Assembly (NCBI RefSeq): GCF_001579805.1
Contig: NZ_CP014546.1
Span: 6,324,001 to 6,388,000 of the forward strand
Reading direction: 5' to 3'
DNA from: Pseudomonas azotoformans
Lineage (GTDB): Bacteria > Pseudomonadota > Gammaproteobacteria > Pseudomonadales > Pseudomonadaceae
Length of the DNA stretch: 64,000 nucleotides
The notes under the pieces were generated by a model. It was not told the origin of the DNA. It did not search any database and saw only the letters and a program-made list of their open reading frames with translations. The position numbers and the translations under genes are program-made. Shown piece after piece: positions 46,188 through 55,124 of this stretch (position 1 is its first letter; every line of letters starts with the position of its first letter).

Positions 46188-46310
46188 TTACCTGCGACGT
46201 GGGCGACGCTGCTCGTCATCGGTGCGAATCGGCACGGGTTGCAGCGGAGGCTCGATCAAGCCCAGTGCAACACCCAGATCATGGAGCCAGTTTTGAATTT
46301 TCTCTTTCAT
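46188..46310 (-). CDS. 40-residue small protein or peptide
   Basis: A short ORF with a near-perfect Shine-Dalgarno (AGGGGG 5-6 nt before ATG 46308-46310). The peptide starts with an amphipathic helix (MKEKIQNWLHDLGVALGLIE), then a proline-rich linker (PPLQPVPIRTDDEQ) and an Arg-rich end (RRPRRR). No signal sequence or clear cleavage site. It may be an independent small protein of the Pseudomonas type or a peptide connected with the oxidoreductase that lies about 400 bp further on; I cannot tell. Confidence 0.6.
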   Translation of the reverse strand: MKEKIQNWLHDLGVALGLIEPPLQPVPIRTDDEQRRPRRR

Positions 46311-46452
46311 GGTTGCCCCCTTTGAGGGTAATGCTGGTAGGCGCAAGTTCTGTCGCCTTTTCCTACAGTGATAGTAGCCCTAAGTCCTACGTAATGCTTG
46401 AACGAAACCACAACGAACTATTACTGAATTCATCAAAATCCTGACGGATCGC

Positions 46453-47346
46453 TCAAGCAATGGCGCGCGTGTCGTGCAGGACCGCAGTCTTGCTGGCTTG
46501 CTGCAGGTCGATCCATGCGTTGAGGTTAGCGCCGAGCATACCCTTTCGCCACATCAGCCAGGTGGTGGCAGTGGCAAAAGGCCCTTTCAACGGATGAACG
46601 GACACGCTGTCCTTGCCTGGCAGGCTCTCCAGCATGGATTCGGACATCAACGCCACTCCGGACCCGGCGATCACGCACGCCAGCATGCCCTGATAAGACT
46701 CGATCTCAATCGCCCGGCCCATGGCCACGCGCTCATGGGAAAACCAGGTTTCCAGGCGGGTGCGATAGGCGCAGCTGCGACGGAAGGTGAACACCGAACG
46801 CCCCGCCACATCCTGCGGACCCAGTACCGGCGGATGGTCGGCCTCGCAGATCAGCACCAGGCGTTCTTCGCACAGAGGCACACCGTCCAGGGAAGCGATG
46901 GTGATGGGGCCGTCCACAAATGCCGCATCCAGCCGGCCGGTGATCAACCCTTCGAGCAGCTCTCCGCTGGGTGCCGATTGCACCTGAAGGTTCACCATCG
47001 GGTAGGCCTTGTGATAGCCCGCCAGCAGTTTCGGCAGATGCACCGCCGCTGTGCTGTACATGCTGCCCACCACAAAATCGCCGGCCGGTTGCCCGCCTTG
47101 CACCGCGCCGTGGGCTTCGTCGTGTAGGGCCAGCAGTCGAGTGCTGTAGTCCAGCAGCACCTTGCCGGCCGGTGACAGCTGCAAGCGCTGGCGCTCACGC
47201 ACGAACAGCTCTACGCCGAGCTGCTCCTCCATTTGCTTGAGGCGCGTCGACAGGTTCGACGGCACCCGATGCAAGCGCTCAGCCGCGCGCGTGATGGAGC
47301 CCTCTTCCGCCACCGCCTGGAAAATGCGCAATTGACTGAACTCCAT
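46453..47346 (-). CDS. LysR-type regulator (PtrR/GigC-like)
   Basis: A 297-residue LysR regulator with N-terminal winged helix MEFSQLRIFQAVAEEGSITRAAERLHRVPSNLSTRLKQMEEQLG and a C-terminal effector domain. ATG 47344-47346 has GGAGAAAGG upstream; ATG 47358 has none. It is divergent from a YbfB/YjiJ-type MFS gene and probably controls it. The effector is not evident from sequence. Confidence 0.9.
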   Translation of the reverse strand: MEFSQLRIFQAVAEEGSITRAAERLHRVPSNLSTRLKQMEEQLGVELFVRERQRLQLSPAGKVLLDYSTRLLALHDEAHGAVQGGQPAGDFVVGSMYSTAAVHLPKLLAGYHKAYPMVNLQVQSAPSGELLEGLITGRLDAAFVDGPITIASLDGVPLCEERLVLICEADHPPVLGPQDVAGRSVFTFRRSCAYRTRLETWFSHERVAMGRAIEIESYQGMLACVIAGSGVALMSESMLESLPGKDSVSVHPLKGPFATATTWLMWRKGMLGANLNAWIDLQQASKTAVLHDTRAIA

Positions 47347-47449
47347 ACCTTTCTCCAAAACTGAACAAGTTACTCACTATTATTCATTTTTGCAGAAAGT
47401 CAATCCACTTTAGCCTGAGGGTATTCGTTTACTCGCAGGAATACTGATC

Positions 47450-48658
47450 ATGTCTCCTTTAGTTCGCTTACTCGCCAGCTTTGTCGCCCTGATGATGGCG
47501 ATGGGGATTGGCCGCTTCGCCCTCACCCCACAAATGCCCCATCTGCTCAGTGAAGGGCAGATCGACCTGACCGGCGCCGGCCTGATTGCCGCCGCCAACT
47601 ACCTGGGCTACTTCGTCGGCGCGGTAGATTCGATCTTCGCGCGCAGCCACCATCATGTCCGCGGGCGTCTATATGGCGGGTTGTGGCTGTGCGTGCTGCT
47701 GACCCTGGCGTCGTACTGGGCCCACGGGTTCTGGCCGCACCTGTTGTTGCGCTTTGGCACCGGTGTCGCGAGTGCCTGGGCCCTGGTAATGATCACCAGC
47801 CTGAGCCAGCCGCTGGCGATTGCCGCCGGGCGGCCGCGCCTGGGTGCCTTGGTTTTTGCCGGGCCGGGGCTGGGGATTTTGTTGACCGGTTTGCTGGCGC
47901 TGGGCTCCAACCTGATGGGGCAAAACTCGGGCACGTTGTGGCTGGTATATGGCGCGGTGGCGCTGGTGATGTTGCTGTCCATCTTGCCTTTCCTGCCCAA
48001 ACCCTCCCCCACCGGTACGCCCGTTGCCGGGCACGTCGACGCTGGCAGCAACGGCAGCATCGCGCATTTGTGCTGGATTTATGTGTTGTATGGTCTTGGC
48101 TACATCATCCCGGCGACGTTCCTGTCGCAGATGGCCAGCGCGCAATTCAAAGGTGCCTGGCAAGCCGACCTGTTCTGGCCATGCTTCGGCCTGGCCGCCG
48201 CGATTGGCGTAGTGGTGGCAACCCTGCGCCGCAAGGACCCAGACACCACTCGCCGCTGGCTGATGACCACATTGTGGCTGCAAGCGGCCGGGGTGTTTGC
48301 CTGCTTGCTGGGCAATGGCTGGGGCCTGGCACTGGGGGTGTTGCTGTGCGGCGGACCGTTCCTGGCCTGCATGCAGTTGGTGATGGCCCGCCTGCGCGAG
48401 GTCGCTCCCCACGGCTACCAGCGCAGCACCGGACTGCTCACCGCCAGCTTCGCCATCGGCCAATTGAGCGGGCCGTTACTGGCCTCGGTCAGCAGCCACC
48501 TGAGTGGTGGGCTGCAACCGGCATTGGTGGTGGCCGGCGCTGGCTTGCTGTTGGCGGGCTCGATCCTGGTCAGCCGGCAACCAGCGGTGCAGGCACACGC
48601 CCCTGTTCACGCCGCGCCAACACCAGGAAAAACAGCCCACCCAGGAAGCAGCCGGTAA
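47450..48658 (+). CDS. YbfB/YjiJ family MFS transporter
   Basis: A 402-residue MFS protein. The family-specific N terminus contains MAMGIGRFALTPQMPHLLSEGQIDLTGAGLIAAANYLGYFVGA, with 12 helices in two halves. Codon 1 is ATG 47450. Its last 89 bp overlap the end of the convergent NCS1 gene. Adjacent divergent LysR suggests regulation; the substrate is unknown. Confidence 0.9.
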   Translation: MSPLVRLLASFVALMMAMGIGRFALTPQMPHLLSEGQIDLTGAGLIAAANYLGYFVGAVDSIFARSHHHVRGRLYGGLWLCVLLTLASYWAHGFWPHLLLRFGTGVASAWALVMITSLSQPLAIAAGRPRLGALVFAGPGLGILLTGLLALGSNLMGQNSGTLWLVYGAVALVMLLSILPFLPKPSPTGTPVAGHVDAGSNGSIAHLCWIYVLYGLGYIIPATFLSQMASAQFKGAWQADLFWPCFGLAAAIGVVVATLRRKDPDTTRRWLMTTLWLQAAGVFACLLGNGWGLALGVLLCGGPFLACMQLVMARLREVAPHGYQRSTGLLTASFAIGQLSGPLLASVSSHLSGGLQPALVVAGAGLLLAGSILVSRQPAVQAHAPVHAAPTPGKTAHPGSSR

Positions 48659-50012
48659 ACCAGGCAAAGTTGGCCATGCCCTGCAACGCCGGGGTAAAGG
48701 TGATCGCGACGCCCACCAGCGTCGCGGGCACCAGCGCTTTGACTGCCGTCCAGTTCACACCGCCGTCGAAGTAATAGCGCCCGCTCGGGCTGTCATCGAA
48801 CAACGCGTCCACGTCGATCTGCTGTTTTTTGATCAGGTAGAAATCCACCAACAGGATGCCGAACAGTGGCCCGATAAAAGCCGCGAGAATGTCCAGTGTG
48901 TAATGGATCATCAGCGGGTTATTGAACAGGTTCCACGGTGTGATGAAGATCGACGCCACCGCAGCGATCATCCCACCCGCGCGCCAGCTGATCTTGCTCG
49001 GTGCGACGTTGGCGAAGTCAAAGGCTGGGGAAACGAAGTTGGCGACGATATTGATGCCGATGGTCGCGGTGACAAAAGCAAACGCCCCCAGCAACACCGC
49101 CATGCTGTTATCGATGCGCGACACCGTGGCGATCGGGTCATGCAACATTTCGCCAAACACCGGCAAGGTGCCCGAGACGATCACCACGGTGACCAGGGAA
49201 AACGCCAGGAAATTCACCGGCAGCCCCCAGAAGTTGCCGCGCCGTACGTCCTGCATGCTGCGGCAGTAGCGGCTGAAGTCACCGAAGTTCAGGGTCGGCC
49301 CGGAAAAGTACGACACCACCAACGCCGTCGCCACGATCACCTGGCCGAAGGCCTGCCAGCCCGACAGGGATTTTTCCGCCAGGGTGAAGCTGATGTTCGA
49401 CCAGCCCGCCTTCCACACGATCCAACCCGCCAGGGCGAACATCACCGCGTAGACCACCGGTCCGGCCCAATCGATAAAACGCCGGATGGATTCCATGCCG
49501 GCCCAGAACACCGCCGCTTGCAACAGCCACAGACTGAGGAAACCAAACCAACCAAGGTAGGACAAGCCCGCAAAATGCGGCTCCGCGTACACCGCCATCT
49601 GTGGGAAGAAGCGCAGCACCACGATGATCAAGGCGCTCGACGCCAGGTATGTCTGAATCCCATACCAGGCCACCGCGATCAAGCCGCGAATCACCGCAGG
49701 AATGTTCGCGCCAAACACACCAAATGCCAGGCGACAGATCACGGGGTAAGGCACCGCAGCCTGCTGGCTCGGTTTGGCTACCAGATTGGCGATCACTTGC
49801 ACGATGCAGATCCCGGCGAGCAAGGCGATCAGCACCTGCCAACTGGCGAGGCCCAGGGCGAAGAGGCTGGCAGCGAACACATAACCGCCGACGCTGTGCA
49901 CGTCGCTCATCCAGAAGGCGAAAATGTTGTACCAGTTCCACTTTTGGGGCAGCGGGCCTAGGTCTTGGTTATACAGGCGTGGGCTGTAGCCTTTGGGCAA
50001 TTGTTCGGTCAT
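48570..50012 (-). CDS. NCS1 family nucleobase/hydantoin-type permease
   Basis: A 480-residue, 12-helix NCS1 transporter. Motifs: YNQDLGPLPQKWNWYNIFAFWMSDVHSVGGYVFAASL and NFVSPAFDFANVAPSKISWRAGG. AGGAG lies 8 nt before ATG 50010-50012; the frame extends to 50075 without support. NCS1 members of this class carry allantoin, hydantoins, uracil or thiamine precursors. An upstream palindrome at 50129-50143 (IclR/GntR-like) suggests a dedicated regulator elsewhere. It overlaps the MFS gene at the 3' end. Confidence 0.88.
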   Translation of the reverse strand: MTEQLPKGYSPRLYNQDLGPLPQKWNWYNIFAFWMSDVHSVGGYVFAASLFALGLASWQVLIALLAGICIVQVIANLVAKPSQQAAVPYPVICRLAFGVFGANIPAVIRGLIAVAWYGIQTYLASSALIIVVLRFFPQMAVYAEPHFAGLSYLGWFGFLSLWLLQAAVFWAGMESIRRFIDWAGPVVYAVMFALAGWIVWKAGWSNISFTLAEKSLSGWQAFGQVIVATALVVSYFSGPTLNFGDFSRYCRSMQDVRRGNFWGLPVNFLAFSLVTVVIVSGTLPVFGEMLHDPIATVSRIDNSMAVLLGAFAFVTATIGINIVANFVSPAFDFANVAPSKISWRAGGMIAAVASIFITPWNLFNNPLMIHYTLDILAAFIGPLFGILLVDFYLIKKQQIDVDALFDDSPSGRYYFDGGVNWTAVKALVPATLVGVAITFTPALQGMANFAWFTGCFLGGLFFLVLARREQGRVPAPLVAG

Positions 50013-50128
50013 CGCGGGGCTCCTCGAAATACCGGCCTGCGCTTCCGTCACGGGTGTGCATACGGGAGGCGGCATGGTTTGTATACGAGGTATTCAGCAG
50101 AATGCGTGCCAATTGAGCCCAATTCCTC

Positions 50129-50143
50129 TGGAACGGCGTTCCA
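50129..50143. promoter_or_regulatory. palindromic operator candidate upstream of NCS1 permease
   Basis: TGGAACG-G-CGTTCCA is a perfect 7-bp inverted repeat with a single central base, 117 bp before the permease start. The form recalls IclR-type boxes; the regulator is not in this window. Confidence 0.5.
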
Positions 50144-50211
50144 AAGGGAGGGGAACAGGCTTGGACACAGGGCCTGCGCTCAGCAACGGTGCACAAAAAT
50201 CCTGTACACAA

Positions 50212-50610
50212 TCAGCGCTGCACTCGATGTGCACACAGATAACCTGCCGTGCAACAGGCCGCAGTCAGGAAGGTGCCCCACGCCATGTCCATGACTGCCA
50301 ACTGCGCAGACCAACCTTGCAGCGTGGCCCAGTTGCTCAGGTCGTAGGTGCCGTAGGCGACCAGGCCCAGCAAGGCACCCAGCCGTGCAGCGCGCTGCCA
50401 GCTTGCGCTGGGCAAGACTACGAATACCACGCAACCGAGCACATAAAGGAGATAGAAGAGTGTGGCGGGCAACAGGCGGGGTTGGTCCAGCATCAGTGGA
50501 CCCAGCAGGGATTTGTAGGTGGGGCCCATGAGGACACCGAGCCAGAGGCCGTCCAGGATCAGGAAGGCGAGCAACGTGCCGAAGTAGGCGAACAGCGATT
50601 TCTTGCTCAT
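50212..50610 (-). CDS. DUF2177 family membrane protein
   Basis: A 132-residue inner-membrane protein with four helices. Family features: DGLWLGVLMGPTYKSLLGPLM near residue 20 and YGTYDLSNWATLQGWS near residue 90. The start ATG 50608-50610 has GAGG 9 nt upstream, and a perfect hairpin lies just before that (50623-50646). Function unknown. Confidence 0.85.
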   Translation of the reverse strand: MSKKSLFAYFGTLLAFLILDGLWLGVLMGPTYKSLLGPLMLDQPRLLPATLFYLLYVLGCVVFVVLPSASWQRAARLGALLGLVAYGTYDLSNWATLQGWSAQLAVMDMAWGTFLTAACCTAGYLCAHRVQR

Positions 50611-50622
50611 TGATGCAACCTC

Positions 50623-50646
50623 TGTAGACGCCGACGGGCGTCTACA
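50623..50646. other. perfect inverted repeat next to DUF2177 Shine-Dalgarno
   Basis: TGTAGACGCC-GACG-GGCGTCTACA, 10-bp arms and 4-nt loop, in the 52-bp gap between cvfB and the DUF2177 gene. No T tract follows on either strand, so it is a weak terminator; it may be a regulatory hairpin or mRNA processing site. Confidence 0.65.
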
Positions 50647-50662
50647 GAAGAGCAAATCGGGG

Positions 50663-51499
50663 TCAGCTTAGTTCAATGCGATCCGCGTGGATCACGATCT
50701 GGCCCTGCTTGTACAACGCACCAATGGCCTTCTTGAAGTTGCCCTTGCTCACACCGAACAAGTTGCTGATCACGGCCGGATCGCTCTTGTCGCTGACCGG
50801 CAAGCTGCCGTTGTTTTCACGCAACTTGGCGAGGATCTTCGAATTGAGGCTGGAGGCCGCTTCCTGGCCAACCGGCTGCAGGCTCAGGCTGATGTTGCCA
50901 TCGGCGCGGATCTCTTTGATAAAGCCTTTTTCTTCTTTACCTGGGCGCAGGAACTTGAACACTTCGTTCTTGTGGATCAGGCCCCAGTGTTTGTTGTTGA
51001 TGATCGCCTTGAAGCCCATGTCAGTGGCTTCGGCCACCAGCAGGTCGACTTCCTGGCCCACCTGGTAGTTGGCCGGCGTCTTGTCCAGGTAGCGATCCAG
51101 GCGCGCAGTGGCGGTGATGCGCTTGGTGTGCTTGTCGAGGTAGACGTGCACCACGCAATATTCGCCTGCGGTCATCTGGCGTTTTTCTTCCGAGTACGGC
51201 AGCAACAGGTCCTTGGGCAGGCCCCAGTCGAGGAACACGCCAATGCTGTTGACTTCTACCACTTTCAAACTGGCGAACTCACCCACTTGAACTTTGGGCT
51301 TTTCAGTGGTGGCGATAAGTTTGTCATCGCTGTCCAGGTAAATGAAAACGTTAAGCCAGTCTTCATCTTCACTGGGAATATCTTTGGGGATATACCGATT
51401 AGGCAAGAGGATTTCGCCATCTTGCGCACCGTCCAGGTACAAACCAAAGTTAGTGTGTTTAACCACTTGCAAGCTGTTGTAGCGCCCGACCAAAGCCAT
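50663..51499 (-). CDS. cvfB: S1 RNA-binding protein CvfB
   Basis: A 278-residue protein of the conserved virulence factor B family. Four OB/S1-like segments: N-terminal VGRYNSLQVVKHTNFGLYL, LKVVEVNSIGVFLDWGLPKDLLLP, VDLLVAEATDMGFKAIINNKHWGLIHKNEVF, and a C-terminal winged-helix region (FGVSKGNFKKAIGALYKQG). The start ATG 51497-51499 with GAGGG upstream is preferred to 51514. In Staphylococcus the family modulates virulence gene expression, probably through RNA; its Pseudomonas role is not settled. Confidence 0.9.
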   Translation of the reverse strand: MALVGRYNSLQVVKHTNFGLYLDGAQDGEILLPNRYIPKDIPSEDEDWLNVFIYLDSDDKLIATTEKPKVQVGEFASLKVVEVNSIGVFLDWGLPKDLLLPYSEEKRQMTAGEYCVVHVYLDKHTKRITATARLDRYLDKTPANYQVGQEVDLLVAEATDMGFKAIINNKHWGLIHKNEVFKFLRPGKEEKGFIKEIRADGNISLSLQPVGQEAASSLNSKILAKLRENNGSLPVSDKSDPAVISNLFGVSKGNFKKAIGALYKQGQIVIHADRIELS

Positions 51500-51810
51500 T
51501 TTCAATACCCTCATTACGTGGGCGGCATTCTACCCGAGTTGCGCTCGCCACGCGCGCGTGCCTGAAAAATCGCGGGTTGCCATGGCGCTGCCCCGCTCGT
51601 CTGATCAATCGGCCCATTTTTTCCAGGCAGTCGGTCGCGGACAGCTGCATGGTTTCGAGTTAAAACAGTAAGTTAGGGGATTATTTCAGCGATCAACTTC
51701 GGCTATTTCCCACCGCCCCACTTATTCCCGGGGGATATTTGCCAAGCAATTGTCAAGTATTTCCTGTACGATGCCTGGCCAAGTTAATTTTCTACAGGTT
51801 AGTGGCCGCC
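51500..51810. other. 311-bp divergent intergenic region
   Basis: Lies between leftward cvfB and the rightward 59-residue gene and holds both promoters. Nothing else was recognised. Confidence 0.4.
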
Positions 51811-51990
51811 ATGCGCGTAAAAGCATCCAACAGCAAAGCAAAGCCAGCTCCCGCCGTTGAAACCAGCGAATCGATCAACAGCCAGATTGCTGCCTTCCTC
51901 AAGTCCGGCGGTGAAATCCAGCAGATTGCCAAGGGCGTGAGCGGCCAGACTTTCGGCCCATCCAAGCAGATCAGCCTGGGTAAGAAGTAA
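51811..51990 (+). CDS. 59-residue basic small protein
   Basis: A basic, polar protein (MRVKASNSKAKPAPAVE...) with a central helix NSQIAAFLKSGGEIQQIAKGV and a Lys-ending C terminus. ATG 51811 is the natural start; the frame to 51739 is open but unsupported. It resembles small regulator- or ribosome-associated proteins of Pseudomonas, but I cannot name it. A weak hairpin at 52016-52038 follows. Confidence 0.7.
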   Translation: MRVKASNSKAKPAPAVETSESINSQIAAFLKSGGEIQQIAKGVSGQTFGPSKQISLGKK

Positions 51991-52197
51991 TACCGCGCAA
52001 CACACCTGGTCCCTAAGCGTCTTGCCATCAAGGCGCTAGGACTAGAGCCCGAAAGACCCTCTGCAATACCTTCAATAACACGCTAATCGACGAACGGGCC
52101 TCACCGCCTGGCATTCGCCGGTATGCTTGCACACGTCTAGCACGGGCATCTGCCCGACTTTCTCCGTCACTGCTCCTCGCTTTTCATGGAGTGAAGC

Positions 52198-52920
52198 ATG
52201 TTCAAACCCTGCATGTTCCTGGTCGGCGCCCTGATTGCCAGCCCTCTCGCCGAAGCCCAGATCTTCCAGCGTGAACTGGGTGACTTCGACTTGAAATTGG
52301 GCACGACGCCCAGTCGCAGCATGGCCCAGGGCCTGGTCAAGCCGACGTCTCCCGGCAGCGATTCGTTCCATGGCGGGCTGGACCTGAGCCACGACAGCGG
52401 CCTGTACTTCGGCCAGTTTTCACCGAACATGGGCCTGTCCTCGTCCAGCACCCTCGAAGTCGATTCCTACATGGGCTTCAAGCATCCCTTCGACCAGACC
52501 CTGGGCTACGAAGTGGGCCTGATCCACTACAGCTACCCCAAGCTCAGCCCCCTCGACAGCCAGGAGTTCTACGGTGGCCTGAACCTATTGGGCAATCGCT
52601 TCGGCGCCTCTTTCAGCAACGACCCGGATCGCCAGGACAGCACCCTGTTTGCTGACCTCGGCGGCACCCAGCCGTTCGGCATTGGCGTCAGCATGAAGTA
52701 CACCACTCATCAGTTGGGCACGCCGGTTTCAGTGGAGGGCGGCTCCATCCGCACCTTCAGCGACTGGTCGGTGCAATTCTCCCGGCAGTGGATGGGCGTG
52801 GACTTGAACCTGATCTACAGCGACTCCAGCCTCAGCGGCGGGGATTGCTCGGCCTATTCCGGACACAACTCGCAATGCGATGGCCTGTTGACGTTGAAGG
52901 CCGCCCGGTCGTTTTATTGA
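52198..52920 (+). CDS. TorF family putative outer membrane porin
   Basis: A 240-residue exported protein. Signal peptide residues 1-20 (LAEAQ cleavage). The mature part is beta-rich, with a TorF-type barrel pattern (FHGGLDLSHDSGLYFGQFS, YEVGLIHYSYPKL, FYGGLNLLGNRFGAS) and ends in an aromatic residue (RSFY), as barrels do. GGAG lies 9 nt before ATG 52198. Substrate unknown. Confidence 0.82.
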   Translation: MFKPCMFLVGALIASPLAEAQIFQRELGDFDLKLGTTPSRSMAQGLVKPTSPGSDSFHGGLDLSHDSGLYFGQFSPNMGLSSSSTLEVDSYMGFKHPFDQTLGYEVGLIHYSYPKLSPLDSQEFYGGLNLLGNRFGASFSNDPDRQDSTLFADLGGTQPFGIGVSMKYTTHQLGTPVSVEGGSIRTFSDWSVQFSRQWMGVDLNLIYSDSSLSGGDCSAYSGHNSQCDGLLTLKAARSFY

Positions 52921-52985
52921 GGGGCTGAACTGTCGCACCCGGCGCGGGTTCACATGTGATAACCCACTCTGCGAAGGACCCGCCC

Positions 52986-53852
52986 ATGCTGCGTCGGCTC
53001 AAACTACTGGTGGTACTGCTGACCCTGAGCCTGGTGCTCGCCGGTTGCAATCGCGTGGGCCTGGCCTATCGCAACCTCGACGTGATCATCCCCTGGACCC
53101 TCAACGACTACCTGGACATGAACGCCGGGCAGAAGAGCTGGTTCAACGACAAGCTCAAGGAACACCTGGCCTGGCACTGCACCACGCAATTGCCAGGTTA
53201 CCTGGATTGGCTGGACCGCCTGCAACGGATGGCCGACGACAACCAGGTCACCGACGCCGCGCTCCAGGCCCGCACCACCGAGGCCAAACAGGCCATCGAC
53301 GACGTCGCCCGTGAGATCACGCCCTCCGCCATCGAACTGCTCCAAGGCCTGGACGACCAGCAGGTCAAGGAAATGAGCGACGCCCTGGCCAAGGACCTGC
53401 GCAAACGCCAGGACGAGTACCTCAAACCGCCCCTGGCCCAGCAGATCAAGGAGCGCGCCGAGCGCATGAACAAGCGCCTGGACGCCTGGATCGGCCCGCT
53501 CAGTGCCAGCCAGCAGAACCGCGTGACCGCCTGGTCCATTGCACTGGGCGAGCAGAACCAGGAATGGATCGGCAACCGCGCCCGCTGGCAGGCGCAGTTT
53601 ATCGACGCCGTGCAACAGCGCAAAAACGCCGACTTCCCACAAAAAATGCAGCAGTTGCTGGTGGACCGCGAAAGCCTGTGGACCCCGCAATACCGCAGCG
53701 CCTACGCACAGACGGAAGCCGCGGCCCGCGGCCTGATTGTCGACGTGATGGCCGAAAGCACCGTGCAGCAACGGCAGAAGCTCACCCAGAAGATCGACAA
53801 GGTGCGTAGCGATTTCCAGGCGCTCAAATGCTTGAAAAGTGCGCAGTCCTAG
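52986..53852 (+). CDS. DUF6279 family lipoprotein
   Basis: A 288-residue lipoprotein with lipobox LVLAGC (Cys22) after a signal sequence. The N-terminal part VGLAYRNLDVIIPWTLNDYLDMNAGQ is the family signature; the remainder is mostly helical, with long charged segments (KDLRKRQDEYLKPPLAQQIKER). GAAGGA precedes ATG 52986. Role unknown. The stop overlaps the copD stop (convergent, 4 bp). Confidence 0.85.
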   Translation: MLRRLKLLVVLLTLSLVLAGCNRVGLAYRNLDVIIPWTLNDYLDMNAGQKSWFNDKLKEHLAWHCTTQLPGYLDWLDRLQRMADDNQVTDAALQARTTEAKQAIDDVAREITPSAIELLQGLDDQQVKEMSDALAKDLRKRQDEYLKPPLAQQIKERAERMNKRLDAWIGPLSASQQNRVTAWSIALGEQNQEWIGNRARWQAQFIDAVQQRKNADFPQKMQQLLVDRESLWTPQYRSAYAQTEAAARGLIVDVMAESTVQQRQKLTQKIDKVRSDFQALKCLKSAQS

Positions 53853-54703
53853 CGGGGGGCCAAGGTTCCCAACCAGGCCACCAGCGCCAGGATCAGCACC
53901 ACCGCCCCAAACTCCAGGGTGATGCTGCGACGCAAGGCTTCACGCGCTGCTCGGTGGTCACCCGCCGCCAGGGAGCGCTGCAACAACGGCGTCAGGTGTG
54001 AGCGATTAAGCGCCGCCAGCCCCAACATCAATCCAAACAAGCCCAACTTCAAGCACAACAGGATCGCGTAGACGCCGCCCGTAATGCCATCCAGGTTCGG
54101 CCCGACCACAAACAGATAATTCGCCACGCCCGTGCCAATCAGCACCGCAACGAAGACCGCGCCGACACGCTCGAAGCCTGCCAAGGCATGTGCCAACACT
54201 GGCACCGCCTGCTCAGATGTACTCCTCAACATCAGCCCGAACGCCACCAATGCCCCGACCCAACCCGCCGCCGCCAGCAGATGCGCACTGTCGCTGAGAA
54301 GATGCCACAGCCCCAACGAGCCTTCATGCATCACCCCATGCCCGGTCCAGGCCAGCGTCACCAACGCGACACCGCCGAACCCGGTGGCCAACCGGGTATT
54401 GAGTGCAACCAGAACCAGCGCCGCAATCCGCAGCCACCACGTCCAGCCCAATTCGGTGTGCCAGAGCATCATCTGCAGGTGCGTCCACAGCGTTGGCCAA
54501 TCCTCGGCACCGCTCATGGACTGGGTCATGGACAGCAACGACGCCACCGACAGCAGCAAACCCAGTATCGCCAATGCCCGTAGCTGAGGCTTCAGATTCA
54601 GCAACCGGTTATCTGCATAAAGGCCGAACAGCCCCAGTCCAAACAACAGCATCAAGTCCAGATACAGGGCGAAGCGCAGTAACACCGGGATCAGTTCACT
54701 CAT
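53849..54703 (-). CDS. copD: copper resistance protein CopD
   Basis: A 284-residue inner-membrane protein with eight helices. The segment WTGHGVMHEGSLGLWHLLSDSAHLLAAAGWVGALVAFG has the conserved His residues that may bind copper; a second conserved region reads LNRSHLTPLLQR. ATG 54701-54703 overlaps the copC stop as ATGA. CopD is thought to move copper across the inner membrane, with CopC delivering it. Last gene of copABCD. Confidence 0.92.
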   Translation of the reverse strand: MSELIPVLLRFALYLDLMLLFGLGLFGLYADNRLLNLKPQLRALAILGLLLSVASLLSMTQSMSGAEDWPTLWTHLQMMLWHTELGWTWWLRIAALVLVALNTRLATGFGGVALVTLAWTGHGVMHEGSLGLWHLLSDSAHLLAAAGWVGALVAFGLMLRSTSEQAVPVLAHALAGFERVGAVFVAVLIGTGVANYLFVVGPNLDGITGGVYAILLCLKLGLFGLMLGLAALNRSHLTPLLQRSLAAGDHRAAREALRRSITLEFGAVVLILALVAWLGTLAPR

Positions 54704-55074
54704 GGCTGGACGCTGAACACCACATTGCCAAGGATCGGGTGGGTATCGGACGACACCGCGCGCCAATCCACCCGATAGGTGCCCACCGTCAGCGTGGAGG
54801 CCGGCTTGATCAGCATCACTTGGGGATCAGCACTGGCGGCGACACTGGCCTTTACCGGCATTGACGAATTGGGCATGCCGGGCATATCGGTCATGGTCAG
54901 CTTGGCGCCGGAAAACTGCGTCAGCAGATTTTCCGAGAAGCGCAGTTCAATCACTGCGGGGGCAACACCTTGGGCACCGGATGCCGGGCTGGAAGACAGC
55001 AGCGTGGGATGGGCTGAAGCCGCCACGCTGGTGCATAACACAACGCCCGCCAGGGCAGTTTTCAACATCGACAT
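54700..55074 (-). CDS. copC: copper-binding periplasmic chaperone CopC
   Basis: A 124-residue periplasmic cupredoxin-like beta barrel. The signal peptide ends in ASAH, leaving an N-terminal His ligand (HPTLLSSSPA). Met-rich site TMTDMPGMPNSSM is for Cu(I), and C-terminal HPILGNVVFSVQP holds a second His. ATG 55074 has GGAG upstream; alternative starts are 55095 and 55068. Confidence 0.94.
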   Translation of the reverse strand: MSMLKTALAGVVLCTSVAASAHPTLLSSSPASGAQGVAPAVIELRFSENLLTQFSGAKLTMTDMPGMPNSSMPVKASVAASADPQVMLIKPASTLTVGTYRVDWRAVSSDTHPILGNVVFSVQP

Positions 55075-55124
55075 GCAAGGCTCCAGGCCGCTCATGGCGG
55101 CGAGTTATAGGAAGAGTAAAAACG

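Noticed and set aside
46045..46296. 83-codon rightward frame in the low-GC island
   Set aside because: No Shine-Dalgarno, random composition, and it overlaps the better supported 40-residue ORF on the other strand.
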